From Eucommia ulmoides (taxonomy: Eukaryota; Streptophyta; Magnoliopsida; Garryales; Eucommiaceae): a DNA stretch of 64,000 nucleotides. How positions within the stretch are numbered: position 1 is the first letter of the stretch; the number at the start of each line of letters is the position of its first letter. Below, piece by piece: positions 45,243 through 57,849 of the stretch. A program made the translations under genes and the position numbers. Location of the stretch: NCBI GenBank assembly GCA_016647705.1, contig CM028327.1, positions 10,301,726-10,365,725 on the forward strand, read 5' to 3'. Below the pieces are notes generated by a model that was not told the origin of the DNA, searched no databases, and worked only from the letters and a program-made list of their open reading frames with translations.

Positions 45243-47564
45243 TGTCACTACCCGTCCCGGACACTCGTCATCCCGGGGCCGGCGTGACGACAACATGACA
45301 TCACCTATTACATTTAATCAACTAATATATTACAATATGCATACATTACTATACAATCGACTATATAGTATATACATAATCTTTCATATGGTTCACCTCT
45401 GACAGCTCTGCTCAAAACTCCCGTATGACTCCACCTAGTGCCAATAGGGGACTAACTCTTAATTGCTCCACCTGCGAGTGTATTGTCGTCTTAATAAAAA
45501 TATTTTATAAATGGATCAAGTATAAAACATATAAATATCACATATCACAAAGAAAAAAACCCCTGTTTCCTGTCACCACAGAAAACCACGTATATATGTT
45601 TATAACATTTCAACTAAGTAGTAAAAATCAATCAAAATATCACAGCAACCATATAGTATAACGCAACTGAAATAATAGATATATCATCGTAAATGGATAC
45701 ATCAAGCCAGTATAAAATAAAGTATATATAAATGCCATATACAACAAAACACCATATATGACAAAACACCACATACAACAAAACACCACATACGACACCA
45801 CAACTCACCACACCACATCACTCCACACCACACCACATCATACCACACCTCGACTAGCCATGTGATCGTTTTAACCTCACGATCAGAGTTGCAACAGTAC
45901 CGTACCACTTAAAGTATATGCCTTCCTAGCGGGATATAATAACGCTCTACTGGACTATGCCAAGTGGGTGAACATTGCGCCGCTGAACTATGCCAAGCGG
46001 GTGAAACAATACTCTGCTGGACTATGCCAAGCAGGTGAATCTCTAAACACCAATTTCCACCTCATCTCAACAATAACAATTCATCTTCACCTCAACAACA
46101 ACAACTCAATAGAAAAATCAACGCTTTGCCGAAACAAATAATATCAATAGCATCGTCAAATTAATAACAACTATGCCCACAATCAACATCCACCCCCTTT
46201 AGAAAAATAATGAAATTTATAATTTCAAAAACACCCAAAATACCACTTGATCCATGTAAGTTAGAAAATTCATCCATTTTCAAGTAAACACATTTTTCCA
46301 TCATATATATATATATATATATGAAGCTAGATGTTTGCAAGAAGACAGTACACTTATCTGATTATCCGCTTCGAAGACTTTTATTGGCTAATATCTACCG
46401 GTACTCCGGTGCCTGCGAACCTAATAGTGACAGGGCCTAAATTAATATTTTATGTAAAAATGACCTAATCATGCCTTGCAACCATAAATCTCGTAATTTC
46501 CTATTCCCCTTATTTTATTATGAATATTATTATTCCGCTAATATTGCTCCATTTTAAGTTTATTCTATCGAATTTATTCATGCGAGCAGTCTTACTATTT
46601 CTTATCGCCGTTTCAACATTTTTTTTATGCTTGTAATTAGTTTCATGATCAATCACGAGACGATTAAATACATACTTTAAGAGAGTTCGGAAATCTACCT
46701 TCCCTAAATTTTCCACCGGTCCGCAAGATGAGTTTTAGTTTTTAGTGGGGTGGTTTGTGCCATTTCTACTTTTTCCTTTTCCTTCTTCTTTTTCTTTTCT
46801 TTTTCCTGCTTCCTCTTCATGCTTCTATTTTGGTGTTCTGCATCATCGGTACCGCTACGGCAACATCTTACCGTTGTAGCGAACCGTCTCCCCTTGCTTC
46901 CTGCTATGCACACTGATCCTCCACTGCCGAGGCGAACTCAACCACTGACTAGGAGAACGCGACCATCGCCTGCTCTTATCTGTTTTTCCCCATTTGAACC
47001 CCCCGTCTTTCTCCCCCTCTCTCTCTCCTCCGACAATCACCCTCTACACCGACCACCAACAAAATCCACACCAACAACCACCGTCGGACCAACTAACTGA
47101 TGGCACAACTCACCCACACACATAGTAGACGTAAACACACCTGACGAATTCACGGTACCACCACCACTGATAACAGAGTAGCGACAAACTCACTCTCTTT
47201 AACTTACCTTCGGCCAAACTCCGACGACATCCACCCAAATGGTCGCAAACATACAACCAAACCTTAGACACCCACGGACGACACACACACACTCCGAAAC
47301 ACACAGTTGGCAGAAAACAAAGCATACACACGTCTTACTATCGGCACGCCCAACTCACACTATCGCCAACCTAACGAATGACATCCACCACCGACGCAAA
47401 GCTCACTGTCTGACCGAACAACATACCCACACAAAATCACCGATGAACCACCGACCGACCTTTCTCTCTCTTCCGTTTTATCATTGCCAAACGGTAACCC
47501 TACTGCCGACCACTTTTTTTCTTTCTCTGATTTCTTTTTCTTTTTTTTTGCTGTGTCCCCGCTT

Positions 47565-47596
<32 letters not shown>

Positions 47597-47997
47597 GAAA
47601 AAGGGCCCAAGCCCCTCACCATTGTACGGTTTTCCCCTTCTCCGTTTTCGTTGCTTCTCGATCCTTCTTCCTTATTTCTACCGTGCGTGTGTGGATATGT
47701 ATGAATGTATGTATGTGTGTGTGTGTGGGCGCGCGCGTTTACAAATGGGGGCCGACCATGTGGCCCTTCCCCACCGCCTCTCTCACTATATATATATATA
47801 TATAAGTTGCATAATCCTCCCCTTTAATTTAGGTTAAGGTATAAATTGAACAAATTCCTAATTTTAAGGTTATATAAATTACAATTTGACCCCTAAACTT
47901 TTAAATCACACAATTAATAGTGCTATCTACCCTGTTATTTTCTAATGTGCTCCCATGCGACTCAATTTGAACTTATTAGAAAAATCAGGGTCTTACA
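45243..47997 (-). repeat. LTR of element C (3' LTR in element orientation)
   Basis: Starts (plus strand) TGTCACTACCCGTCCCGG and ends AAAAATCAGGGTCTTACA. Contains three GGACTATGCCAAG.GGGTGAA-type repeats (45945-46040) equivalent to those in LTR A, and long C/A-rich stretches (47030-47470). Confidence 0.88.
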
Positions 47998-48011
47998 ACT
48001 CTTATCCCCTA
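47998..48011 (-). other. Polypurine tract of element C
   Basis: On the minus strand AGGGGATAAGAGT precedes the LTR start TGTAAGACCC, after a GGACGAAATTTTTTT block. Confidence 0.7.
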
Positions 48012-49229
48012 AAAAAATTTCGTCCGAAAATTTTCATACAAACAAATGGAATTAAAAGTTTTCGTCACTTTAAATTTGTAACCATCAATTCCCGTTCCAA
48101 CATCGTTACAAGTTTACTCGCAGTGGCCAACATTATACCCAACAACCAACAAACAGGCTGCACTTTGATTGATAACACCTATCGTAGACAACCAACTGTT
48201 TCGTATCTCTAACGCTCCCGCTATGCTATTCTGATAAAACTACAACCAATACGATATAATACCATATATTCTTAAACTATCACGGTAGTCTCAATGAATT
48301 AGGTCTATCTTATTTTCAACAGATCTAAGATTTCAGAATTTTTCTCATGATCAACATTTATCCATTCAGTTCGCTACAATATCTCCAATTAACATTTAGG
48401 CCAACAATACTCTTATAAACATTTTCTAATATTACCGTTAATTAATTTTTGTTTTCGCAATACACTAGAACCACATAAAAAAGTTTTGAATCACGTCCAA
48501 ATCATATCAATGTCCCTCAAAACACTTAGATATCACCAAACCACATTATTACGTCTCAAAATACATCAACCGGATCATCTATAAGAATTCCTTTTATGCC
48601 TCCACATTTAGTCAAGTCCCTTACAAGGTCACGTGCTTCAATCTCGTTTCAATTTACCTAACATGCTTCAAATATATATCCATGTATAAATATGAATCGA
48701 AGGATATAGATATGTCCTAATTACAAATTTTTTATACATCTCTAAAGTCATTAGTTACCGACTGTAAAATATTGTATCATGAGTACATATCAACTCAAGA
48801 ACATTCAAATTAGCCATTTTTTTCCCCATGAAATCTCACTAACCTCCACATGCCGATTGTACGACGGTAAATATATAAAAGTCACCATTAACTTTTTGAA
48901 TATGTCGGCATCCGGTAAATAATACTTTCATTTATCAAAACATGTTCAATTTTCATCTTTAATCGGGAGCAACCGATACTTATCGAACGTATAATTCAAA
49001 ATCCAATTTCCACCTTCTAAACATAATTCATCATACTATGCTCCCATTTTCATTTTGGAATAAATAAAGACTGCAATAATCCACCTGGATGTTGATGCTT
49101 GAGCCTAACCTGCTAATAGACAAGACACCTGACAACCAATTCTACCATTTTTCGTTCCATTTCAATCTTCCAATGATACTCACACAACCTCGATACCGTT
49201 TAATACTATCGGGGGCATTGTGTATATTA

Positions 49230-49425
49230 AACTATGCACTTTGAACTATACACTGTTTTTAAGGTATCACTTGTCAAACGGGTGTCATTAGGAACACACT
49301 CTCTAATTTCAATTATCAGGACTTCATCATTATTTCTGACACGATAGTCAGCTTTGTGACCATTTTCTATTTCCTCTCCAATCTTTCCCAACTGGACATC
49401 CGATTTCTGTGCTTCTATCACACAA
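49230..49425 (-). pseudogene. Decayed pol fragment of element C
   Basis: The minus-strand frame contains GHKADYRVRNNDEVLIIEIR and then ECVPNDTRLTSDTLKTVY, homologous to 13460-13590 in A. It corresponds to the stretch before the integrase zinc finger of Ty3/gypsy pol. The surroundings are out of frame. Confidence 0.55.
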
Positions 49426-51415
49426 TTGATCAATGTCGGTTTCAAACCAAAAACTCAAATAGTGTTGCCACCTGACTAATCGATTTTCGATCAGAAATAT
49501 TCGCTATACCATTGGCCTTTCCTGAATTCTAATAGATGATACGACTGAAATTCAACACCTCTACCTTAGATTTAGCTCCTTTGGGATTAAACAACTATTT
49601 TCAACTCTGGTGGTAAGTGCATATCTCATGAATCTCGTCATACAGGTAATGTCGCTAAACATCAAGGAAATTACAATCACTACCAGTTCAATTTTTTTTT
49701 TGAGTTCCAGTTACGCTTTTTGGCCTTCCCATTACACCGTAGCTGCGACTTCCAGTGAGATTCAAGTGTATATTATTTTACAAAATCACATGTCCCAAAT
49801 TTATCACTCGATCCAACCAAAACTCATGTTTATTGTGTTTGGCATACAAATATTTTTCTTGCAACATCAGCAACACAATCTGGAGATGTTTTACCTACCT
49901 TTTTCTACTCTCGGTCAGATCGCCATCTTTGCCACGTTACAACCTCTGACCTCCAATTGGTAATATTCTACTAAAAAATCTAACACCCTGATCTTCCGCA
50001 GTTGATTAAACAACTATCAATTCTAACCGATGCGTTACCAACACACATCCCCAACATATGATTTTTACGAATAACATCGGGTATTCATGAAGAGAAACAC
50101 CAGGTCTAAGTTAATCGTGAGTTAACAGTCCAATTTATTGTAATGACCCAGTTTCCCAGGGCCGTCACACAATTTCTTCTATAGAGGCTCCTACACCTAA
50201 AACTAACTCACTCGTATTCCCAATACTCAGTAAATTTTAATTACTGATTTTACAACGAAAATTATTAAATACAGCTAAGTACAATCACTCATCTACTTCA
50301 AATTAATCTACTTATTTTTCTATACAACGACGACCGCTTTTAAAGTCCCAATTTCCCACATTTTATCAACCCAATTTTATTTAACCAACTTAATGAATCG
50401 AATTTTCAATCTATTAAAATTATACAAAATATTTGACAATAACTATGATGATTAATCATGCTTACTGGAACCCCGATAGTTCCTCTCTGAACTACATAAG
50501 GGACATTCCTAGCTATTAAAATATCCACCACCTGAACTTGTTCTACTGATGCCCAGCACCTACGTGAATTCTGATATCCTTTCTTTAACACCTTTCTAAT
50601 TTCCTGGATCAACTATCAAATTGATTGGGGTAATGATTACATATCCCCAAACTATAAACTTTAATTCATCTAAGTTTTGAGAAGTAATTTCTTTTTGAAA
50701 CTATTCACCGACAACTCTAGATTACTCATTCACAATAGATTCTATTTACGCGAACTTACTATCAACACCGGATCACAATTCTCGGCCATTTTCTACATAT
50801 CATTTTCTATTACGTTTGTTATCTCTATTTTCTCATCAACCTAGAACGTACTACCAAATTACATCCTTTTTAATATCACTACAGTTTTCTCACCATTTTT
50901 ATTTCCAACTAATACAACTCTCTTTTTAATATCATCATCAGATTCCTTTCGTGTTGCCTAGAAGGCAATTTTATACTTATTTTGAATGTCGTTTCATATT
51001 TGAACTTAAGTGTGTTCTGCTATACTATCTCGTATTTTAATACCGACTTATTAGGTGCTACCGATAGTTATCTCATCGTCACGTAATACACTTATAGTTG
51101 TTTCTCAATTTAAATCTCACATTTCCAACAATTAATACTTCTACCATCGCAATCCACCCATTTCCTCTACTAATCACACAACCCCACTTGAATCCACCAA
51201 CTAACCATATCACACCTTTTGCACACCCACTAATGTCTAATAAGACAACCAACCAAACCCAAAGCCAACGTACCAACTAAACTGAATACCACTCACGTAC
51301 CGAACTCACCTAACGATACCCTATCTCAAGTCCCCTACTGACTAGACGACTGACACGTCCTCCTATCTTATGGTCTTTTACTGACACAACTACTGGAGAG
51401 TCTACAGAACCTATA

Positions 51416-51433
51416 ACCTAAGCTTTGATACCA
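51416..51433 (-). other. Primer-binding site of element C
   Basis: On the minus strand TGGTATCAAAGCTTAGGT, the tRNA-Met-type site with one change in the core (GAGC to AAGC), four bases after the LTR end. Confidence 0.75.
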
Positions 51434-51437
51434 AAAT

Positions 51438-53706
51438 TGTCACTACCTGTCCCGAACACCCGTCATCCCGGGGCCGGCGTGACGACAACATGACATCACC
51501 TATTACATTCAATCAACTAATATATTACAATATGCATACATTACTAAACAATCGACTATATAGGATATACATAATCTTTCATATGGTTCACCTCTGATAG
51601 ATTTGCTCAAAACTCCCACATGACTCCACCTAGTGCCAGTCGGGGACCAACTCCTAATTGCTCCACCAGCAAGTGTACTGCCTTCTTAATAAAACTATTT
51701 TATAAATAGATCAAGCATAAAACATATAAATATCACATATCACAAAGAAAAAACCCCTTTTTCCTGTCACCACAGAAAACCACGTATATATGTTTATAAT
51801 ATTTCAACTAAGTAGTAAAAATCAATCAAAATGTCACAGCAACCATATACTATAATGCAACTGAAATAATAGATTTATCATCATAATTGGATACACCAAG
51901 CAAGTATAAAATAAAGTATATATAAATGCCACATACGACAAAACACCACATACGATACCGCAACTCACCACACCACATCACTCCACACCACACCACATCA
52001 CACCACACCTCGGCTAGTCATGTGATCGTTTTAACCTCACGATCAGGAGTTGCAATAGTACCATACCACCCGTAGGACATGCCTTCCTAGCGGGACATAA
52101 CAACGCTCCACTGGATTATGCCAAGTGGGTGAACAACGCTCCGCTTGATTATGCCAAGCGGGTGAAACAATGCTTTGTTGGACTATGCCAAGTAGGTGAA
52201 TCTCCAAACACCAATCTCCACCTCACATCAACAACAACAACTCATTTTCACCTCAACAACAACTCAATAGACAAATCAATGCTTTGCCGAATAAGATAAT
52301 ATTAATAGCATCGTCAAATCAATATCAACTATGCCTACAATCAACATCCACCCCTTTAGAAAAATAATGAAATTTATAATTTCAGAAACACTCAAAATAC
52401 CGCTTGATCCATGTAAGTTAGAAAATTCATTCATTTATAAGTAAACACATTTTCCCATCATATATATATATATATGAAACTAGATTTTTGCAAGAAGACA
52501 GTACACTCACTTGATTATCCGCTCCGAAGACTTTTACCGCCTAATCTCTATCAGTACTCCGGTGCTTGCAAACTTAATAGTGATAGAGCCTAAATTAATA
52601 TTTTATGTAAAAATGACCTAATCATGCCTTGTAACCGTAAATCCCATAATTTCCCATTTCCCTAATTTTATTATGAATATTACTATTCCGCTAATATTGC
52701 TCCGTTTTAAGTTTATTCTATCAAATTTATTCATGCGAGCGGTCTCACTATTTCTTATCGCCGTTTCAACATTTTTTTATGCTAGTAATTAGTTTCATGA
52801 TCAATCACGAGACGATTAAATACATACTTTAAGAGAGTTCGAAAATTTACCTTCCCCGGATTTTCCACCGGTCCGCAAGATGAGTTTTAGTTTTTAGTAG
52901 GGTGGTTTGCGCCATTTCTTCTTTTTCCTTTTCCTTCTTCTTTTTCTTTTCTTTTTCCCGCTTCCTCTTCCTGCTTCTATTTTGGTGTTCTGTGTCACCG
53001 GCACCGCTGCGGTGACATCTCACCGCCGTGGCGAACCGTCTCCCCTTACTTTCTGCTATGCACACTAATCCTCCACCGCCGAGGCGAACTCAACCACTGA
53101 CTAGGAGAACGCGACCATCGCCTGCTCTTATCTGTTTTTCCCCGTTTGAACCAGCCGTCTCTCTCTCCTCTCTCTCTCTCTCCTCCGACGATCACCCTTT
53201 ACACCGACCACCAACAAAACCCACACCAACAACCATTGTCGGACCAAGTAACTGATGGCACAACTCACCCATACACATAATAGATGCACACACACACCCG
53301 ACGAATTCACGGTACCACCACTATCGATAATAGAGCAGCGACAAGCTCTCTCTCTCTAACTTACAGCTGGCCAAACTCCGGCGACACCCAACCAAATGGT
53401 CTCACACATATAACCAACGCTCAGACACCCACAAACGACATACACGCATACTCCAAAACACACAGTTGGCAGAAAACAGAGCACACACAAGTCTCACTAT
53501 CGGCACGCCCAACTCACACTACCGCCGACCAAATGATCGACACCCACCACCGACGCAAAGCTCACTGTCTAATTGAACAACATACCCACACAAAATCGCC
53601 AATGAACCACCGACAGACCTTTCTCTCTCTTCCATTTTCTCACTGCTGAACGGTTACCCCACCGCCGGCCACTTTCTTTCTATTTCTTTTTCTGATGTCT
53701 CCCCGC

Positions 53707-53776
<70 letters not shown>

Positions 53777-53890
53777 AAGGGCCCAAGGCCCTCATCGTTG
53801 TACGGTTTCCCCCCTCTCCATTTTCTTTGCTTTTCTATCCTGCTTCCTTATTTCTACCGTGCGGTGTGGATATGTATGAATGTATGTATG

Positions 53891-53921
<31 letters not shown>

Positions 53922-54189
53922 TTACAAATGGGGGCCGACCAAGTGGCTTTTCCCTACCGCATCTCTTACTATAAATATATATATCTATAGCTATAGTTTG
54001 CACAATCTTCCCCTTTAATTTAGGTTAGGGTATAAATTGAACAAATTCCTAATTCTAAGGTTAAATAAATTACAATTTTGACCCCTAAACTTTTAAATCA
54101 CACAATTAATAACGCTATCTACCATGTTATTTTCTAATGTGCTCCCATGCGACTCAATTGGAACGTATTAGAAAAATCAAGGTCTTACA
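51438..54189 (-). repeat. LTR of element C (5' LTR in element orientation)
   Basis: Direct repeat of 45243-47997. Contains a long (AT)n tract (53710-53772), much longer than its counterpart in the other LTR (47574-47597). Confidence 0.88.
53710..53772. repeat. (AT)n microsatellite
   Basis: About 31 AT dinucleotides, expanded relative to the other LTR of C. Confidence 0.95.
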
Positions 54190-54194
54190 GGGTG

Positions 54195-55414
54195 TGTGTG
54201 TGTGTGTTCTGTTCTAAGCGATCGTGTGGGTGTGTGCTGCTTTGTGTGTGTGTGTGTATGGTTCAGATGAGGTTGCGTGGGTGTGTGTTCTGTTCAGTTC
54301 AACAATGTTGTGGGTGTGTGCGTGTTCTGTCCAGTTCGCCAGCGGTGGGTGCAGACGATTGATTGGTGATCGTTCGGTCGGTCAGGGAGTGCAGTTTGGT
54401 GGTGGGGTAGTGTGATCTGACGAGCGTCTGTGTGTGAGGGTGGTCGGCCGTCGGTTGTCGGCCAGCTACGACGGACGTGGGTTGTGTGAGCGTGGTTGAC
54501 GACGGCGAGGCATCAAAACAGAAACAAAAAAGGAAAAGAAAAAAATAAAATAAAATAAAATACACAAATAACCCAAATAAAAACCAAAAACCCATCTCGC
54601 AGCCGGCGGAAGATTCGAAACAGGTAGAATTGCAAACTCTCTTAATATATGTATTTAATTGTTGCACTGTGTGATTATGGAATTATTTGGTAAATTGTTG
54701 TTCCGGTTTTTCATTGTGGGATTTATAATAAATTATTGTGAAATTTTACCTGTTAAATTATATAATAATAATTTGGATGATGTGAAAATTATGTGAAAAG
54801 TATACTAATGTGCTTTATGTGTCGTATTAATTAAATGCACATATTAGAGGGGTTGAAGTTTTACTTAGCGTTGGCTCATAATTCCACAATTTTGATTTGT
54901 GTGAGGCCCACAGTTTTGATTTGTAGGGCCAGTGGGGACAAAACGACGAAGATAATTTTATTTGAATTTCAATTTGTAAAAATTTGTTTATTATGTACCG
55001 TTGTAATCAGAGGAATTGATAATTATTATTATCACAGTCATTTGTAAAATCTCTCAATTTTCAAATATTAAATATTCAGATTTAAATTATAAATTCGATA
55101 ACTATAAATTTTTTCGCCACATTGTAAATTAAAAGATTTTTATAAAATAAATTACTAATTTCTTGTCATCGTCGTATGTAAAATTTGCGGATTTACTCGA
55201 AATAGTTTTGATTGGTTATTAATTTGATTGCGAATAAATTATTGTGTCAGGGGTTATTTAAATATTAGTTATCTGTTACCATACAAATATTTTTAGGAGA
55301 TCTATATAAATGAATTAATCAAAAATAATAATTTATTTATAAATAGTGAAATATTAAGATAGATTTCTCTATGGGAGAAACTGTGTGACGGCCTTAGGAA
55401 ACCGGGTTGTTATA
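54195..55414 (+). repeat. Right LTR of element D, main part
   Basis: Continues 45242 and matches the left LTR from 38673 (GTGTGTTCTGTTCTAAGCGA) to its end ACCGGGTTGTTATA. It lacks the DNA transposon present in the left LTR. The final CA has become TA. Confidence 0.85.
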
Positions 55415-55469
55415 TTAATTCTTCAAGGGGAGAAGTCAAGTGGCGACCTTGAAAAATCGGGTTGTTACA
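55415..55469 (+). repeat. Right LTR of element E, terminal piece
   Basis: TTAATTCTTCAAGGGGAGAA ... GGGTTGTTACA matches the end of the left LTR (31262-31316) and completes the split LTR that stopped at 38209. Confidence 0.85.
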
Positions 55470-55627
55470 ACTTGAATTTATTGTACGTAACCTTAGTTGC
55501 AAGAGGCTATTTTCAACAAATACTAAATTATTAAAAACAGTTAAATTGACTAATTAAAAAATAGTACAATTTATAAATTTTGAAGAACCAAAGGTCCTTT
55601 AAATAAACACAATTAAATAAAAAATAG

Positions 55628-57849
55628 GGTTAATAGCACTTTACCCCCTTGTGATTTGGCCCATTTTCACTTTACCCCCTTGTGGTTTGAACTTTGCCAT
55701 TTATCCTATTGTGGTCGTGGACCTAAGAGAAAAACCAACACTTTTTATCTGGTTGATAGCACTTTACCCCCTGTGGTTTGGAATTTCGCCATTTACTCTC
55801 TTGTAATTTGAACTTCACCACTTCTCCCTTCGTAGTCTTGGACCTAAGTGTAAAACTAACCATTTCTATCAAATTTGATAAAAATGTTGCTCACGCGCCA
55901 TTTATGAAGCTGGGCATGATTTTTCTCTAAATCACAATTTTATTATTCCTATTTTACCCCTATTACTCTCCTAAATAGTATCCAATCATCTCTACCCATC
56001 TCATACAATTTCTTACCTTCACCAATCCATTTTATTTGATTTTTCTATTTTCTTTCTTATTATTATTTTTCGTATCTTCAAATTTTTATGGTGATGATAT
56101 TGGGATGAATTTCAAAAAAATAAAAAAATGCAAATATTATTGCAATTTTTACTATGTTTATCGTAATGAAGATGACACTTGGTTAGTGTTTCCACTTTTC
56201 TTAACCCACTTGGGATGGGTTGGGTTAGATTGTGTTGAGAATTGCATTTGATAACGAATTACTTTGGAATTGTTTCCACAACAATTGTACTTTATATATA
56301 TATATATATAAATGTATGATTATAAATATCAAATTGCACCAAATTCCAAATCTCAAAAATCAAAACAGATATGCTAAAATCTGCACTATTTTTTTAAGAT
56401 AAAAAAAAAAATTGAATTAAAATGGGAATTAAAGACCCCTGGAGAGATACAAGTATAACCAAACCAATCGGTGACAATCTATCTTTAACAAAATGAGAAA
56501 AATTAAATATGCTAAGAATAATAACCATAGCACAACGAACCATAAAAATCCGACCCCTTAGAACACTAATGCCATCAATAGCATTAGAGAAATGAACCAT
56601 CAACAGCAACAGCCATTCCAGATAGCCACTGCATCAGCAAACACATAAACCACCAACAACTGACGCCAATAACAACGACAAGGACAACAACTAGTAACGA
56701 AAAAATAGCAAACAGCAGCAGCCACAACTCACACAACCATCCAGCCCCAGGCACTGGACAATGATCTGAGCAAAATAAAAACCCAAAAATAAATGCCAAT
56801 AGTGAAACAAGGAATGCTTCTATGTGTATATGCGCATGTACATACGCAAACAAGAAAAAAGATCAACCAAAATGCGTGTCTGTGTGCAAATAAGAAAAAA
56901 AAAAGACGAAGCAAATCAGAACGAACTTATGAACAACTACGACGACGACGATTGCGATGGAGAGAGAGAGATTGAAATCCACAAAATCAGAATGAAATCC
57001 ACGAAATTGACGAAATAAATATCTTGAACAAAATCGAGTAACGAAATCAATTTTGTTCAAGAAATGGATTTTGTGAATCCTAAACTTAAAATTGATTTTG
57101 TGAAGATTCGGATATGGATTTCGGAGCTAGGGTTTCGATTTTGTGCCTGGAGAAATAGATGGGGGGAAAGAGAGAGAAGTCCATGGGATTTGTCCACCGG
57201 GGGTAGCGTAACACTGACGAAGAGCGGTGACTGCGATTTTGGAAGGGGCAAAAGGCCGTCATCATTGTGACGAAGAGAGAAGGCCGAGAGTGTCCAGATT
57301 CGACCGTCGCCGAACATTGCAACCCAAAGACGACCGTCGCTGGGGAACGCCGCCTTGAAATTCGACCACTACCATCGAGATCTACTCATTTCGAGTGAGA
57401 TGTAGTCCTCCGTAGAGGGATGGGTAGCAAGATCGAGGACGACGATATCGACGGCGAGCGATGTCGTCTTTGTGAAGGATCGGAGAAGCAACATCACGGG
57501 ATCGGAGATCGGAGACGTGAGATGAATATAGTATGGGGGGGAGTGAGCTTGAATCAGGTAGGGGAGACGGTGGTGGTGGCGATTTCGCTACCGCTGCCTC
57601 TCCTACCTAGGGTTTTTAGAGAGAAAAGCTCTAGTTAGAGAGAGAGGCTCTCAGTTAGAGAGAGAGCTCAATCGTAGGCATTTGGGTTAATTGCACTTTA
57701 CACTCCAAAAATGTTAACAATTACATGAGGATAAAATCGACATTTTAACCTTTCCGTCAACGGAGTTAGCGTTGCACTTAGGTCCACAAACCACAAGGGA
57801 GATAAAGTGCAAAAATGCCAAACCACAGGGGGTAAAGTGCTATTAACCC
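55628..57849. mobile_element. Cluster of Mutator-like termini with GC-richer interior (possible Pack-MULE)
   Basis: The left end GGGTTAATAGCACTTTACCC is duplicated in direct orientation (55628-55751 and 55752-55860). The complement of the same terminus is at 57691-57849 (CCACAGGGGGTAAAGTGC, TATTAACCC). About 57120-57640 is clearly GC-richer than the surroundings and contains minus- and plus-strand open frames without recognised domains. No 9-bp duplication was found, and 57691-57849 may be a separate small MITE, so the outer limits are uncertain. Confidence 0.4.

Larger units (their letters stand above)
47998..51437 (-). other. Internal region of element C, coding capacity lost
   Basis: Collinear with the internal region of A at several points (pol remnant; GACGGCCCTGGGAAACTGGG at about 50150-50175; TATGGGACCC-like 3' region). 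No long frame. Sequence equal to the D/E LTR 3' end lies inside it, as in A. Confidence 0.65.
45243..54189 (-). mobile_element. Element C: LTR retrotransposon of the A family nested in the right LTR of D
   Basis: Flanks AGGTG (45238-45242) and GGGTG (54190-54194), a 4-of-5 duplication. Both sides rejoin the LTR of D. LTRs 45243-47997 and 51438-54189 (about 2.75 kb each) look over 90 percent identical by eye, so it is fairly young. On the minus strand the LTRs run TGTAAGACC...GGGTAGTGACA. Primer site and polypurine tract are in place. The 3.4-kb internal region is decayed. Confidence 0.88.
38210..55414 (+). mobile_element. Element D: LTR retrotransposon nested in the right LTR of E
   Basis: Perfect TTAAT target duplication (38205-38209 and 55415-55419). 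Left LTR 38210-41578 (with nested DNA transposon), internal region about 41579-45206, right LTR 45207-55414 split by element C. The right LTR lacks about its first 425 bp, and the polypurine tract is lost at a fusion point near 45207. LTR body and internal region are related to those of E. No intact gag or pol. Confidence 0.85.
30108..55469 (+). mobile_element. Element E: outermost LTR retrotransposon of the right-hand nest
   Basis: Left LTR 30108-31316 (5' truncated), internal region 31317-35393, right LTR from 35394 to 55469. The right LTR is split by a Tourist-like element and by element D. Its last piece (55415-55469) continues exactly where 38209 stopped. The GAGGACGAAATTTATTTAAG block and polypurine tract before the right LTR mark a chromovirus-like Ty3/gypsy element. 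No intact gag or pol. Confidence 0.8.

Noticed and set aside
46750..47837. Open frames of 116-119 codons in LTR C
   Set aside because: Pro/Thr/His-rich translations of low-complexity LTR sequence, duplicated in the other LTR with frame breaks.
56584..56914. Hydrophobic minus-strand open frames suggesting a membrane protein
   Set aside because: Cysteine/valine/leucine-rich frames arise from CAACAA-type repeats on the plus strand; no start context or homologous pattern.
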